Origin: Lutjanus erythropterus
Taxonomy: Eukaryota; Chordata; Actinopteri; Lutjaniformes; Lutjanidae
Length of the DNA: 64,000 nucleotides
Assembly (NCBI GenBank): GCA_020091685.1
Contig: CM034594.1
Location: forward strand, 34,344,433-34,408,432
Reading direction: 5' to 3'
Under the pieces are notes generated by a model. That model was not told where the DNA came from and did not search any database. It saw only the letters and a program-made list of their open reading frames with translations. The position numbers and the translations under genes were made by a program. Below, piece after piece: positions 49,091 through 61,566 of the stretch. Within the stretch, counting starts at the first letter, position 1; each line of letters opens with the position of its first letter.

Positions 49091-51109
49091 GTATGCTCTC
49101 TTTGTTACACCCACACAAGATGACATCTCTCTCATACGGGAGCCAAAGTCAGATCTTCTCTCTCACATATATAGTCTAACATACTTACACGTATATTCTC
49201 ATAAATTCCTACGCAAACAAATATACAAAAGATCGCTTTACACCTGGCACTAACATGCATCTCCTCCCCAGATTGTGTTCCGATGATCTGATGCTGCAGG
49301 ATTATATTTACACCCATGGGAATGTGATTTTTCATCCCCTCGTCATAATGCAGTTTGTCACAACATCGTCACTTCCTCTCATAATAATAACACCCTGAAA
49401 GACTCCATGTCATTCAATTTTCATGTTTTCAAACGTAGACTGGCGCAGGATCAGAATAATGTTCTTCATGTGAATGTGGTTTAGTTGTAAACTCGCTTGA
49501 ACCAGTTAAAGTGAACGCATTTGAAGACTGAATCAAAACGAGCAGAACGGTCACAATACTGGAACCTTTTTTTTGGCCGACAGCAGCAGCTCTGTGTATT
49601 CAGACCGCTGAGGCTGCAGAGCGGCTTGAATGGATGAATTTCAGTAATTGTTTGGTAAAGTAAGGCTGTGAAAAGTTCACTGGAGTTAGACTGAAACTAC
49701 CAACAATATTCGCTAAAAAATATTGTCCTTAAAAACTAGTCTTAGTTACAACTAGTATTTGTTACTTTTTAACTGTTGATGATTAGTGCATTATGAATAG
49801 CAGTAAGAGATTTCTGTTTCTCCAAATCTTCATTCTAAATTCAGTTTATTGCAGCAGCAGAATTAGAGTTTGGCGTCTAGGCTCCGACCTCATCACTCCT
49901 ACACAGATTATGTTTACACAGAGATACTGAGGAGTGATGAACACATGTCTTGGACCCCCCGTCGGAGCCTGCAGGTGGATGCTGGGGTGGGGCTGAATGA
50001 ACAGGTAGTGACGCTGATGCAGAAAAAGTTACTGGTAAAAGTGAATACTGCACATTACTGTTGTACAGTGTTGTTATTGTGCAAATTGTGGGCAACTGTA
50101 CTTTGCACAGATGTGCCAAAACAATTTGCAATTTGCTTGAATTAATTAGAAATTCAAATCTGTTGTGAACAACAAACTGTTTAGAGATTTGAACCCATTG
50201 TTTTAGGGTAATTTTTATTCAAAACTTGAGCCAAAGGAAATGAGAAAAACTGTAAGTTATGCTGGCGGTGGTTAAATGCTGATAACATACTAACAAATAT
50301 CTGATAAAGCAGACAGATATCACTGCAGTCAAACTTCTTGATTTCCCCTTCAAATTATTTACATTTTTAAAAGTTCACACTATATGACACTATCACTGTA
50401 CTGAAATATAATGTTTTCACTCACTTAAATTTTCCCTGCACCAGCAGGGTTTGACTTGTCATACTAGAAAAAAAACAACAACAATTACAACATTAACAGT
50501 GGTTCTGTTCTCTTAAGGAGTCGCAATAACTCACGACAGTGACTGAATCTAAATGTTCAGTGTTCATCACACTTGCAGACTTGCTGACTGAACAAATATC
50601 AGCAAAAATTCAAATTCACAATTTATCAAGTCTGCAAGAGGGCTTGTGGGATTCGTTTTACTCTCTAACACAAGAAAACTTTACTAAATGTATAAAACAT
50701 AAAAGTATAATAAGACTTTATTCTGGCACCATGTAGAAAAAAATATCAAACCATTTAAATTGTAGAAATGTGTAGAAGAAATAGGACATGAAAAGCCATG
50801 AAGTGTAAGGCCCGTCTTATCAGGGGCTTATGTGGCCTTGCAGCCTCACAAACTTGACATGATGACGGTGAGCATGTCACACTAGATATACCCAAAGGCC
50901 ACGAGGGCCCCGTCTGCAAGTGTAGAGGGTGGACGTTTGACTTCAAACAGTGTGACAATGAGCCAGCATGCACAATAGCAAGACCTTGTAGCCAAAGCAG
51001 TTAAATGGAATTCAATTTAATTTTATTGTTTGTACTTTGCCTACTGTGGCGTGTTAAAATGTCTTCTGTGGAAAAAAAGCCTATTACATTAAAAAGAACT
51101 GTGGTGGCT

Positions 51110-51740
51110 TGAGTAAAAATCTGAGTTAAAGCCCTGAATTCAAAATGTTACTCAAGTAAAAATACCTTTAAGTATTATGAGCAAAATGACCTTAAAAGTA
51201 TAAAAAGTAAAAACATTTATTCTGCTTTTTTTTTTTTAGAATATTATATTATTATATTTTTCTGTTTTCTGCACTAACAAATACATGTATGAGTATTTTA
51301 GTATCATAGTTTGCCAGTGTGGAAGAGGCTTTAAATATTACTGGGTAGATTAGTAATATAATACATAAGGGATCATGTACAGTGAGCAGGTCATCATTGT
51401 AAAATAAACCTGACCTGCTAGCGCTGGTTTATTTTGCAAAAATGACCTGCAAACTGTACATTATGCAACTACTTACTTAAAAAAAGTAATGTTAATTTGA
51501 CACAAAATATGAATTTAAAAATGATTTTATTGATTGTTTTTTTTTTTTTTTGTTTCCACTAAGTCCTCAAGAATCTATTATTAGAACTGCGCCCATAGCA
51601 ACAGTCTGCTATTCAGAAATAACAGACCTTAAATGCCATAATTGACCAATCAAAAGTGAGTATTTAATGTACAAGTATGTCAAAATTGAGTATATGTAGA
51701 GTAAATGTATTTGGTTACTTTCCAGCACTGAAAAATAAAT
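51110..51740 (+). repeat. 'AAGTA'-rich dispersed repeat region
   Basis: Includes tactcaagtaaaaatacc, aaaagtataaaaagtaaa and, at the end, ttggttactttccagcactg, the wording of the same family seen at 17450-17950. The middle (51250-51600) includes poly-T and unrelated AT-rich sequence, so the boundaries are uncertain. Confidence 0.4.
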
Positions 51741-51909
51741 ATTTTTAGTGTGTGGAAACTTTGCGGAAATAGAAAATAAAGTTGGGTGTGCGCCGGGTTT
51801 GAATGTTTGGCCACGCAGCATGAAGTTATCGACCGACTGCTGGGTCTGACAGATTTTAGGAGGTTAAACTGACAGAAGACAAGTGCATTCACAATCCATT
51901 ATTCACACA

Positions 51910-51943
<34 letters not shown>
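51910..51943 (+). repeat. (AC)17 microsatellite
   Basis: Seventeen AC units in presumed intron. Confidence 0.95.
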
Positions 51944-51946
<3 letters not shown>

Positions 51947-53906
51947 CCACACCCTTGCATCCTGTCCATCTCTCAGTGCCACAGAGAGAGGGCTGTTGCC
52001 AGGATACAGAGGCTGTGTGTCTGTTTCCTGTCGGATCAGTCAAAGGAAGAGGCATAAAACTTTGTGATCAAGCTGTCACTTACCAGTCACTGTGCAGCCT
52101 TTGATGTTTCATTGTGTGTGTATGTTTCTTTGGGAGCACTAATGTGTGTTTAAGCACATCTGATGCAACCTTGCCCCTCCCTCTACCTCACATTAGTGAA
52201 ATGCCAAATACATAATTAACATTTATGCTACGTTCACTGGCATTGTGTAACCTAATTCCACTGACATTTGCCACATAAGTCAACATTATTTCACTAATTT
52301 TCAGCCTTTGTGTGGCTGTTATTTCGGAGTGTTATGTTTTTTTCTGTCTGTAACCTACAGCAGATATTTCAGTTGAAAAAACGGAATGGGAATGGAAAAG
52401 TTATTATTAGAGTGTATGATTTATATCAGTTTATGTTCAATATATATGATGGATTTGATTGAAAAATAAGCAATTAAATGAATGCGTAGAATAACTGCTG
52501 AGTATTTTTTTCACCTTGTTGCTGACGATATTCATAAAGATTTAGAGCAACATCAAAGCGATGCAATATAAAATAAACCCACTACCTTCAGTACGCAAAA
52601 TATTTCAGACCACTCTCAGATGGAATTTCTGTCAGGCCTCAACTCTAAGCTCCCCCATATAAATTACGATGATTATTTTGGAGCTTACTTGGAATTTAAC
52701 CCGACCTGACCTGAGAGAGAAGAAGGAATAGGAAAGACAGGATCGAGGGATCACAAAAAAGGAATGAAAGACGGGGTCTGCTGTTCTCATTTCTGAAAAC
52801 GATATGAGAACATTCATTTCAGAAAGAAAAAGAAAATACGTGCAAATATCCAAACAGGTATTACATGTGCTTCACAGACTCATGAATGCACACGTACACG
52901 CATTAAGTGCTTGTTTCAAAACACTCCGGCCTCTGCTGTGGCAGAAACATCAGTACATTTTTCCGAGTTTTTGTGTGTGTGCATCATTCACTCTCCTCCC
53001 CATCTGCTGCTGTTAACCTGTGAGGCACTGAGAAGGCTGCAGCACACACTCGTGGGCTGAGTTCTTGCTAATCTTTTTCCAAATGTTTCAAAACTGATTT
53101 TAAGGATTGACAAGGAGAATAAAACATTTCATACTGAACTTGAATGCTGTTGTTTAAAAGCTTCACGGAGTTTTCAAGGCTGTTATCAAGCAGCAAAGTA
53201 AAAGTAAATTCTTCTCTTCAGAATTTTAAATTGATAAGTGAAGGGCAGCATGTATTCTCATGTATTTCTACTGAAACTACTTTAAATCCTCGTTGAATAA
53301 GATGTTTCAATCAGGTTTAAGGTCAGGCTTTATGGGAGAATGTGCGTGTAGTCGACCTTTCAGATGAAAGCAAAGACAAAACAAAGAGTTGAATGGGGAA
53401 ATTTGGTATACAAGAGATTCATATTCAATAGTTCGATTCTAATGTGATTTACTTGCAAAAAAAGGTGGTAACGAAAGGAGTTATATGACTAACTATGATA
53501 ACATCTAACGCACACAAACGATGCATTGCTTATGCTGAAATTAACTCAAATTACGATTACATTAAAAGGCATCATTACTTTGTTCCTCCTAACTCTGCCA
53601 ATCTTACTTAACTTTTCTCATATTCATATAAAGAGCTGAGTCTTTGTGTTTTCTTAAACACTGAGACAGACTCTGCAGATCAAACAGAGTTACTCATTCG
53701 ATCACTGGGGAACTACAAAGGGTGGTTAAATGGTAGTGGTGGGATTCAGTTCATATTTTTATTTATCTCTGCAATCAATTTCAATCAATCAGTCAAAGAG
53801 GGAGCTACAACAAAATCTGATTTTACGACCTTGTACATGATAAATAAATTACCCAGTTATCCTTGTCTCCTGGTATAAAACTTAATTATGTTAAAAATCA
53901 AAATAG

Positions 53907-53961
53907 AAGAGAGAGAGAGAGAGAGTGAGAGAGAGATAAAAAGTACAGTAAGATGATGCAG

Positions 53962-53996
<35 letters not shown>

Positions 53997-53999
53997 TAT
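53907..53999 (+). repeat. GA run and TA run
   Basis: A (GA)n tract at 53907-53936 is followed after about 25 bp by (TA)n at 53961-53999, directly before the family B repeat copy. Confidence 0.9.
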
Positions 54000-54004
54000 T
54001 TATT

Positions 54005-54150
54005 TTTTTTCCTGATGTAATGTGACTTCCAGTATAAACCACACCAACTTCTGGTTTTCTATATGAATACTGATACAGATCATTTTGTTGGCTGAACAGG
54101 CACAAATACAGATAATGATGTCTCTGTGCACCTATAATTGATACACTGCT
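54005..54150 (+). repeat. Dispersed repeat, family B copy 3 (short)
   Basis: The head (atgtgacttccagtataaac and cacaccaacttctg) resembles 8587-8615. The tail (gttggctgaacaggcaca, then ataatgatgtctctgtgcac) matches 9888-9930. The middle of the family is missing, so this is a deletion derivative. An AT run and a GA run precede it. Confidence 0.55.
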
Positions 54151-56344
54151 GTACCAGCAGAAAATCACAAGTTCAAGCAACCAATCATATGTGCAAGTTG
54201 TCCCTCCTGGGAGATGACTTATTTGTTCAGCGAATTTCTACTGTTTATCTCACAATAATCAAAACAAAAGATAAAATGACTGTCGCTGTGATAGCTCTCC
54301 AGCAGTAAAATCCTGCCTCATAGTATTATAAACTGCTGTGCAGTGTTTTGGCATCAGATAAGCCCTCAAACTTATAAATATTTTACAGCTGGCCTTCCTG
54401 GGGTGTACTTCATCGTCTCACTAAAACCCTAAAACAACACGCGCCCACCAAAGCACCTCTTTGTATTCCTTAACGCAGAGTTTTGGTATGAATGCTCTGT
54501 TAAAGATGTTTTTTTTTTTCTTTTGGCTGGGGTGGAATAGCTTCTGTTGTGTTTTAAATGAAGAGTCTGACTCAGTTTGAGACAACGGGCTCCAGAATGA
54601 CGAAGCTGTCTTTTGTACTGAATCAGGAGGGGTCTTCCTAAATCTGCTTTGTGGGCTGTTTTGGAACATTCTCCATACTCTGAAAGATATTTTGGGTGTA
54701 TTTAAGAAAGAATTTAAGAGATTTCTGCCTTTAAAAGAGTTAGTGAAATGACAGAATTAAAACGTTTTAACCAGATGCTAAAGAGTGGGTAGAATTTGCA
54801 TAGAAAATCTTCACAACTGGTTTAAAGCTGCAGTGAAAACAGACCGCAGTGTAGTGCTCAGCGCCTGATCTGAGAGTTACTGTGACTCAGAGGTCAGTAT
54901 AGTTCACTCCACTCGTGAGAGGAGCTGCTACTAATCTGTTACATCCACATAACCCCACTTTTAGATCTGTGTGCGCGGGAGGCAGCGACACAGAAGGCAA
55001 AATTAGGATCTACAGAGCGAACGCAGGAACAATCATTTACATAATAACTGTATCCATCAGAACGCTGCACTGAAAGGAAGAAAGAGAGTGCTGATTAATT
55101 CCTCCCTACGCCTTGATTTCTCTTTGTTTGACTGACACTCCACAAACACACACACACACATACCTCACACCTTATTATGCTATATAACTTGTCGAATGAC
55201 ATCAATCATTCTGACCCATTCCATACATTTCTCCTATCTCGCCTCTACGTTCCATGCTGTTCCCAAGGTGACAGCAATTTTCCATCCCTATTGGCTGCTT
55301 CTACGTTACTGAGAAATGTAACTGTAAACGCACATTTCTCTACTCCCTTTATTCGCTCCTCGCTCTCTACTGGTATCATTATTTTATTGAGAGAAAAAAT
55401 GTTTTGGTTTTTTACAGACATTTTAGGGTGGTATTATCGCACCGCTTAGCTGACGCTCTTCCACTAAGGCTAACAGTATAACAGCAGTTTGAGCTCCCTT
55501 GAAACAGGCTAGAGCAAGATACAGCATCACAGTACACAGGCAGATGGGAGTCAGTTAAACTATCAGGCAGATCAGGCGCGGTAGTAGCCCTGAACAGAAG
55601 GTTGTGAAAGAGGGCACTCAGATGGTAAACAGAGACACTGAGACAAGTATATACATCATCACTTCACACAGTTATATGGCTGAAACAGCATATATATATA
55701 TATGTATATATATATATACACACATTAATGGCTGCAAAGTATAAAATTAGTAATAAATTATTAATTATTAGTAATAAATGTCGATCAGTGTCAATGTCTT
55801 ATTCTGCCTGCAACCCAAAGATATTCAGTTTACTGCCTTGGAGAAATAAAGCCAATAAAACCAAAAAAAAAAAAAAAACCCATCTAAGAAACTGGAATTT
55901 TTCTTAGAAAATCACTCAAACCAATGAATCAATTATCAAAATAATTGTATTGCACTGAATGGGATATTTTATAGTTGAAGAACAATCTTGTTGGTGCACT
56001 CTGAGGGATAAACTATATCATGGTAACACTGTCTAAATGTATCTATACAATATATTCTGTAAATCCAATGAGAAGATGTTTATCGATAAAATAACTAGAC
56101 CAGAATAATTAACTGAAAAGTCAAGGTACTTTCACAAATTGATCTATTGGTTACACAAAAATCCAGTCCTGTTTCAAAACAGTTGTGCTCATGATCTGAA
56201 TACAATCAAAGATATTAAAATGTTAGATACTCCAGTTTAAACGCCAAATGACAGATTTAAATCGTATCACGGTATATACTGTAGCTGCATATCACAGTCC
56301 TTGGCTATCATAAAACCTATTTTAAGCCTGAAATAAAATGCACA

Positions 56345-57165
56345 ATATGCAAGTCTAGGAGTCTTTCTCATATTAAAATAATAACAAAAGATGTAGTTTG
56401 ATGACACTGTGAAGTAGTGTGGGGTCACTGCCTGTGAAAATTGACTTGTTTAGAGACAATGTAATGTATCAAAGTTTTATTCATGTCATGTTTAGTCATG
56501 TTCGTCAGCTTCTTTGCTCACTCTCTGATGTATCCAACTTACCTTGACTAACTTACAGATTTCTCATTTGACCATTAAGATAGTGTAAGTACGTCTTGGG
56601 CAGCACTACACCCAGGATGCAGCAACAATGCTGCTGCAAAAATGTGTCAAAGGGGAACTTATTCTGTTGGAACTTTTGTACACTGGGAGGCAAGCTCTGG
56701 CATTAAAATGACTACATTACTTTAAAAGAAAAGATAATAGCTGCTACCTTGTTTATGTGCATACCATTAGCATCCCAGGCACTGATTTGCTATTTTAGTG
56801 TGTAGGTTGCAGCTCGGAGGTTGTTCTTTATTCCCTGGGACTTTAAAAATGGTGAAAATGGACGCCATGATGCCGTCTGAAACAAGCGACCAATAGCAGA
56901 TTTATACCCACAGTGTGCATCTGGTGAATCAGACTATCGCTCGCCTCACCCTCCCCTTTCATGCATGCCGCAGAACAAAAAGGTGGCCACAAAACATGAA
57001 AAAACATGAAAGGCTGTATCTAGAGCCAGTGTTTGGTCTGTCCCTTCTGGGCTATTGTAGAAACATGATGGTTCACTCTGTGAAAGAGGACCAGTGCTCT
57101 CTGTAGATTATATGTAGAATTTTATGTTCCATTTCTGCCATAAATAAATCTTACACATTGGACCT
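56345..57165 (+). repeat. Percomorph dispersed repeat, about 0.8 kb
   Basis: The left part (acaaaagatgtagtttgatg ... tttattcatgtcatgtttag) is related to 5920-6050. The right part contains ggacgccatgatgccgtctg, ctcgcctcaccctccccttt, ctagagccagtgtttggtct and ctgggctattgtagaaacat. It ends aatcttacacattggacctt, the inverse of 'aaggtccagtgtgtaagatt', which I recall as the terminus of an abundant fish element. Whether the two parts form one element or a composite is not settled. The 63-codon open frame inside is not a gene. Confidence 0.65.
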
Positions 57166-59012
57166 TCAAACTTCTAATAAATAATACTTAAAGATGTTTT
57201 TTTGTTCCTCCTGAGCTTTCACTTTCATTACTGCTTATTTGAATGAACATTTGAAACCAAGTTTTCAGGGGCTTTAAATCTGAAACTTGCAGCAGATTTT
57301 AATGTCAAACTGACCAAATTATACCTGAGGTTCTAAAACCTTATTTTGACATGACACAAGAGTTATTATGCAAGAGTACATTTTCACATCTTTCACATTT
57401 TTATATTTACAGCTCCAAACAGCTCCATTTCTAAGTAAAAGTGAGTGAGCAGAGTGCGTGCTTTCAACAGCTTTCCTCTGCTTTTGCGTTAGTAAATGAA
57501 GGCTTGTTCATAAAAATGTCAGAATTGGCTGTTTGTTGTTATTGGATTAAGCAGAAGCAGAACATCCTCTATTTCCTACCGTACCGAGCGTACCACTTTT
57601 GGATGTCACATTCCTCCCTCATCTCCTTGTCTGATAATTAAATAAATCTAATGTGTTTGTGTGTGTGCATGTCTGTGTGTGTATGTGAGTGTGGAGCTAC
57701 TCCATCCAAACTTTGTGCAGGTTTTTTTTTTTTTAAACAGTGGATCTTGTGTATTGACCATGAATATCTCTCATCTACCGTGAGCGGCCCTGACGTGGTC
57801 TCTTCTCTCCCTGCTCCTCCCCTCCTTCATCCCTCTCTCGCGCTCTCATGCGCCCACTCACTGCCACTCACACTGATAGACACAGAAAAACACACAGATG
57901 AAGTGAAATGAAATGAAAAACGATGAGAGGAGATGAAGAGAGTAATAGCTCCTGTCTCGGTTTGCACACATACTGTTTTTCTTTAGAAAAGCAGCGGTGT
58001 ACACCAGCATGGACTGCTAATTCAAATGATCTATCAGACCCCGACGCTCTGCTTGTTCTTCTCTTTGCCTTTCCTCCAGAAACTGTTGCTCACACATACT
58101 GTACATACACACAGACAGAATATTTTCACACTCCCTAAGGCCTCCCTCGAGCAAAGCACACAGTTCATTGTTGTATCTCTGCTTCCTGACCTTCCTCTGC
58201 CTTCACTCTTACAATATCTTTTTCAGTATCTCTATTCAGTATAGGTAAAAGCATGTGTAGCTAAAGACCACTCCTTTAGTACTGCTAGCATACACTGAGT
58301 GATAAAAAAGACTGACAACACAAACAGACAAGGAGCACAGAGGAGAGGAAAGAGATGTAGAGATGCATTTTTCTCCTTGTTCAAGCAGATTTGCTTTGCC
58401 CACTTTAACTACTCCAGCTCTCTGTGTTGTGGGGTGGAGTTTATGTCTACTGCTGGCGTATTTTCACGCCTACATGCCCTTTGTTTGAAGAGGATTGTGC
58501 TGATCTTGTCCCCACAATTTCCTGTGGGCTGCAGTTTTACTTTCACTTTGATCAGTGTCAGCATGTATCATTACGGAACAGTGAACAATGTACCCCGAGG
58601 TTAGGAGACTATTAAGAATCTGACAAAATAATTACATTGTAATTTCTCGCAAAACTGATGCCCACATTTTTTTCAAGTGATTTCCCAGTCACACGGGGGT
58701 TTACGTTACCTACAGTTATGCCGCTGACTTTATCCCCTAACGTCATTCTAATATTGTTTGTGTCTAAGATGTTGGACTGCGGAGTCAAATCTGTGATGGA
58801 AAAGGACAACAGAAGATGCTCGAAGTTACGGTACACAAGTCACACCTCAATGGCTGTGGTTTCCAAGTAGGAAATTGTTCATGGGGTCTTTACTTTTTTG
58901 GCCATTACAGTCCCGATTTTACTCCAGAGACTACAGAACGATTGCTATTTTTAGATCTCTTCAAGACCAAGAATTTACAACCGTGCAACATGATCTGTGA
59001 GGCTGTACCGAG

Positions 59013-59640
59013 TGTGAACCAACCGTGACATCAGCTATCATCAGCAGTGCATGCGTAGTACCAAGAGCATGGAGCTGGTGGGTGATGTACTGCGACTTGG
59101 TGCTACGTGATTGGTTTCAGCTCATCCATTCAGCAGGAAACACTGGCGGCCTGCCTGGCCACAAAGTCTCTTGTATTATAAGTAAACAGTCACTAAGATA
59201 TGTGTCTGAAAACATCTGAAGCAAGAAGTAGTCCATATTTGATGAATACTGTCTAGTTTGACAGTTTGATAAGTTTTGTGAACCCTGTATGCTGAGAACA
59301 GACTCACAGACAATGACCTGTCAATCACACAGTAGCCCTGTCCTAAAGCACACCCTACATTTATCATCTATTTTACTCTAAATATGACCATACTTTACAA
59401 AATGAACATCAAACTGCATTGAAGAAGACTTTAAACTAGCAAATGAAGCCATAAACTACTTAGGAAACTGTGAATTGAGGTAATAAATCAAGTCAAGTCA
59501 ATCAAGAAGTAAGTGAAATTTGCCATAAGAGTACATAGATTCACCCTTCTTTTTGAGACCAGTGGAGTCGCCCCCTGCTGGTCATTAGAAAGAATGTGGG
59601 TTTAAGGCACTTCTGTATTGGCTTCACTTTTCACACTCAG
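59013..59640 (+). repeat. Dispersed repeat, family E copy 2
   Basis: Second copy of the 46268-46890 repeat in the same orientation, with blocks gtgtgaaccaaccgtgac, catggagctggtgggtgatg, cattcagcaggaaacactgg, ccacaaagtctcttgtat, actctaaatatgaccatact and gaccagtggagtcgccccct. It lacks the segment between 'ccaacc' and 'gcatgc' that is present in copy 1. Confidence 0.7.
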
Positions 59641-59999
59641 AAGCTCTGTCAACTATTTATTATACGATTTATGGACTGTACCTACAGTGGTGCTTTGAGC
59701 TAAAAGCTAACCATGCTAACATTTTTTTGTCTCCCCCCTCTGGCAGGGAAAGCAATTACACACACGCGTATGCCTCCGTAATCCTCCTACTGGCTGTAGC
59801 CCACCCTGTTGCTACTGTTCCTCCCACCTTCAGCTCTGGCAAACCAATCATTGCTGGTTGATGTAAATTGATCACTAATGGTGAGCTAGCGTGGAAATGT
59901 CATCACGTAGCATGTGAATTCATTTGTCAAGCGCTTCAATTTAACATTCATCTTAAAGTCCTGCCCTCTAGATTTAATGTCGGCTAATTAACAGGTTGC

Positions 60000-60430
60000 A
60001 CAAAATTCAGTTAAGGCTGATGAGAATGTCAAAATTTTTGAACTGATGATGGCACTAGATGGAAAATTAAGGGATAACTTAAATTGTTTCTCAGGGGTAC
60101 ATGAATATGTGAACCAAATTTTACGATAAACCATTAAACTTTAGTGGAGCTTTCCCATCAAAACCCAAAATGTCAGCTTAATGGTGGCACTATTGGAAAA
60201 GTCAGGGGATCAACAGTCATTAGTTCTCATCCTCTGGGATCCATGAATGTCTGTATGCTTTTTTCCCAATCCATTCATTAGATGTTGAGATATTTCACTG
60301 GATGATTAAAAACTTTGAACTGCTGGTGGTGCTACATGAAAAGTCAGGTTTAGGATTCAACATCTAGAATTATATCAAATTTAATCTCAATCCATCAATA
60401 GGTGTTAGCATGGCTAAAAACAGTCCAGAT
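60000..60430 (+). repeat. Percomorph dispersed repeat with tandem-like units
   Basis: Two similar internal modules (ggtggcactattggaaaagt ... caggggatcaacagtcatta, and the earlier ggcactagatggaaaattaa ... gggataactt) are followed by gggatccatgaatgtctgta, ccaatccattcattagatgt and tgttgagatatttcactgga. This wording ('gttgagatatttcagtctgg') is highly repeated in percomorph genomes as I recall. Confidence 0.65.
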
Positions 60431-60680
60431 CTGATCGAAAATTTAATTATTTATCATAAATGCATCATGAAAGTAATCAAAATGTACACTATCTCCCCCA
60501 AGTTATTCATATAATGTATCACCAGACCCATACTCAGGTGTGCAGAAATGGTTTTTCTATATACTTATGCAAATCAATTCAAACGTTTTCCATCTATTCC
60601 ACCCACTCTTTAAAGCAAGCTCTTTAAATTGACAGCTGCACAGCTGTCTTAAGAAGTAAACTTTCTGTCTTCAACATTTC

Positions 60681-60739
60681 AGGTTCATTTAACTGCTTTT
60701 GGGGAGCACATGGCCCCCCAAAAGCAGTTAAATGAACCT
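60681..60739. repeat. Perfect 24-bp inverted repeat with 11-nt loop
   Basis: The left arm AGGTTCATTTAACTGCTTTT + GGGG (60681-60704) is the exact reverse complement of 60716-60739. The loop is agcacatggcc. Complementarity stops abruptly on both sides. Confidence 0.95.
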
Positions 60740-61159
60740 CGGTGAAAATCACATCATCTGTCTTTTTTTGCTTCCGCCCAAAACAGCTGCATCTCACCAC
60801 GGTCGCCCAGTGAGGGGTGGACAGAAGCACTAAAAGACAGAGTGAGACGCAGAGAGATAACAGAAAAGAGATAAGTGAAACAGAGGAAAAGATGTCAAGG
60901 AAGACAGAAAGGGGAGAAATATTGGCAGGTAGGTTCAATAACGTCAGCAAAGACATTGGGGGGGATCAAACGGCTCAGTGTCGTCTGAAAAGCATGAAAG
61001 ATTTAATTTCCTGGTCAAACACGCATGGAGACATTTAGTGGCCGAGGGCGCGATGCCACTAATATTGTTTTATCAGCCTCAATAACCAAAACAAACACAC
61101 ATCATGCCACTAGGGCCTCTTCCAGCGACTACACACACCCAAATGCATAAATGAAGTTA

Positions 61160-61161
<2 letters not shown>

Positions 61162-61208
<47 letters not shown>
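61162..61208 (+). repeat. (AC)n microsatellite
   Basis: About 23 AC units. A complementary GT run follows at 61515-61565. Confidence 0.95.
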
Positions 61209-61211
<3 letters not shown>

Positions 61212-61333
61212 GCTCTGCAGCACTTACCCCTCTTTTCTAGTACAAACTGACAATTTGGCTCTGTCATTTCCATGGTAACGCAGAAGAGGATTGCCTGTGG
61301 AGGCATGTCGACATGTCTAAATATAATCACTTG

Positions 61334-61351
61334 CGTGCGTGCGCACGCACG
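61334..61351. repeat. 18-bp perfect GC-rich palindrome
   Basis: CGTGCGTGCGCACGCACG is self-complementary and strictly alternates purine and pyrimidine. A CA run follows downstream from about 61358. Confidence 0.9.
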
Positions 61352-61507
61352 TACACACTCACACACACACACACACACACACGTATGTTCCCACAAAAAT
61401 GCACACACAAAGATATGAGAAGATTTCTCCATCTGACTGTTGACTGTCAGAATTCATCCTTTTTGACTTTCTCAGAACATCTCTATTCTGTGTATCGTAT
61501 ATTTCAA

Positions 61508-61514
<7 letters not shown>

Positions 61515-61565
<51 letters not shown>
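61515..61565 (+). repeat. (GT)n microsatellite
   Basis: About 25 uninterrupted GT units. Confidence 0.95.

Positions 61566-61566
<1 letters not shown>

Noticed and set aside
49862..50145. Plus-strand frame with RPHHSYTDYVYTEILRSDEH and a donor-like CAG/GTGGAT
   Set aside because: No acceptor with a pyrimidine tract, no homology, and on the strand opposite the only gene.
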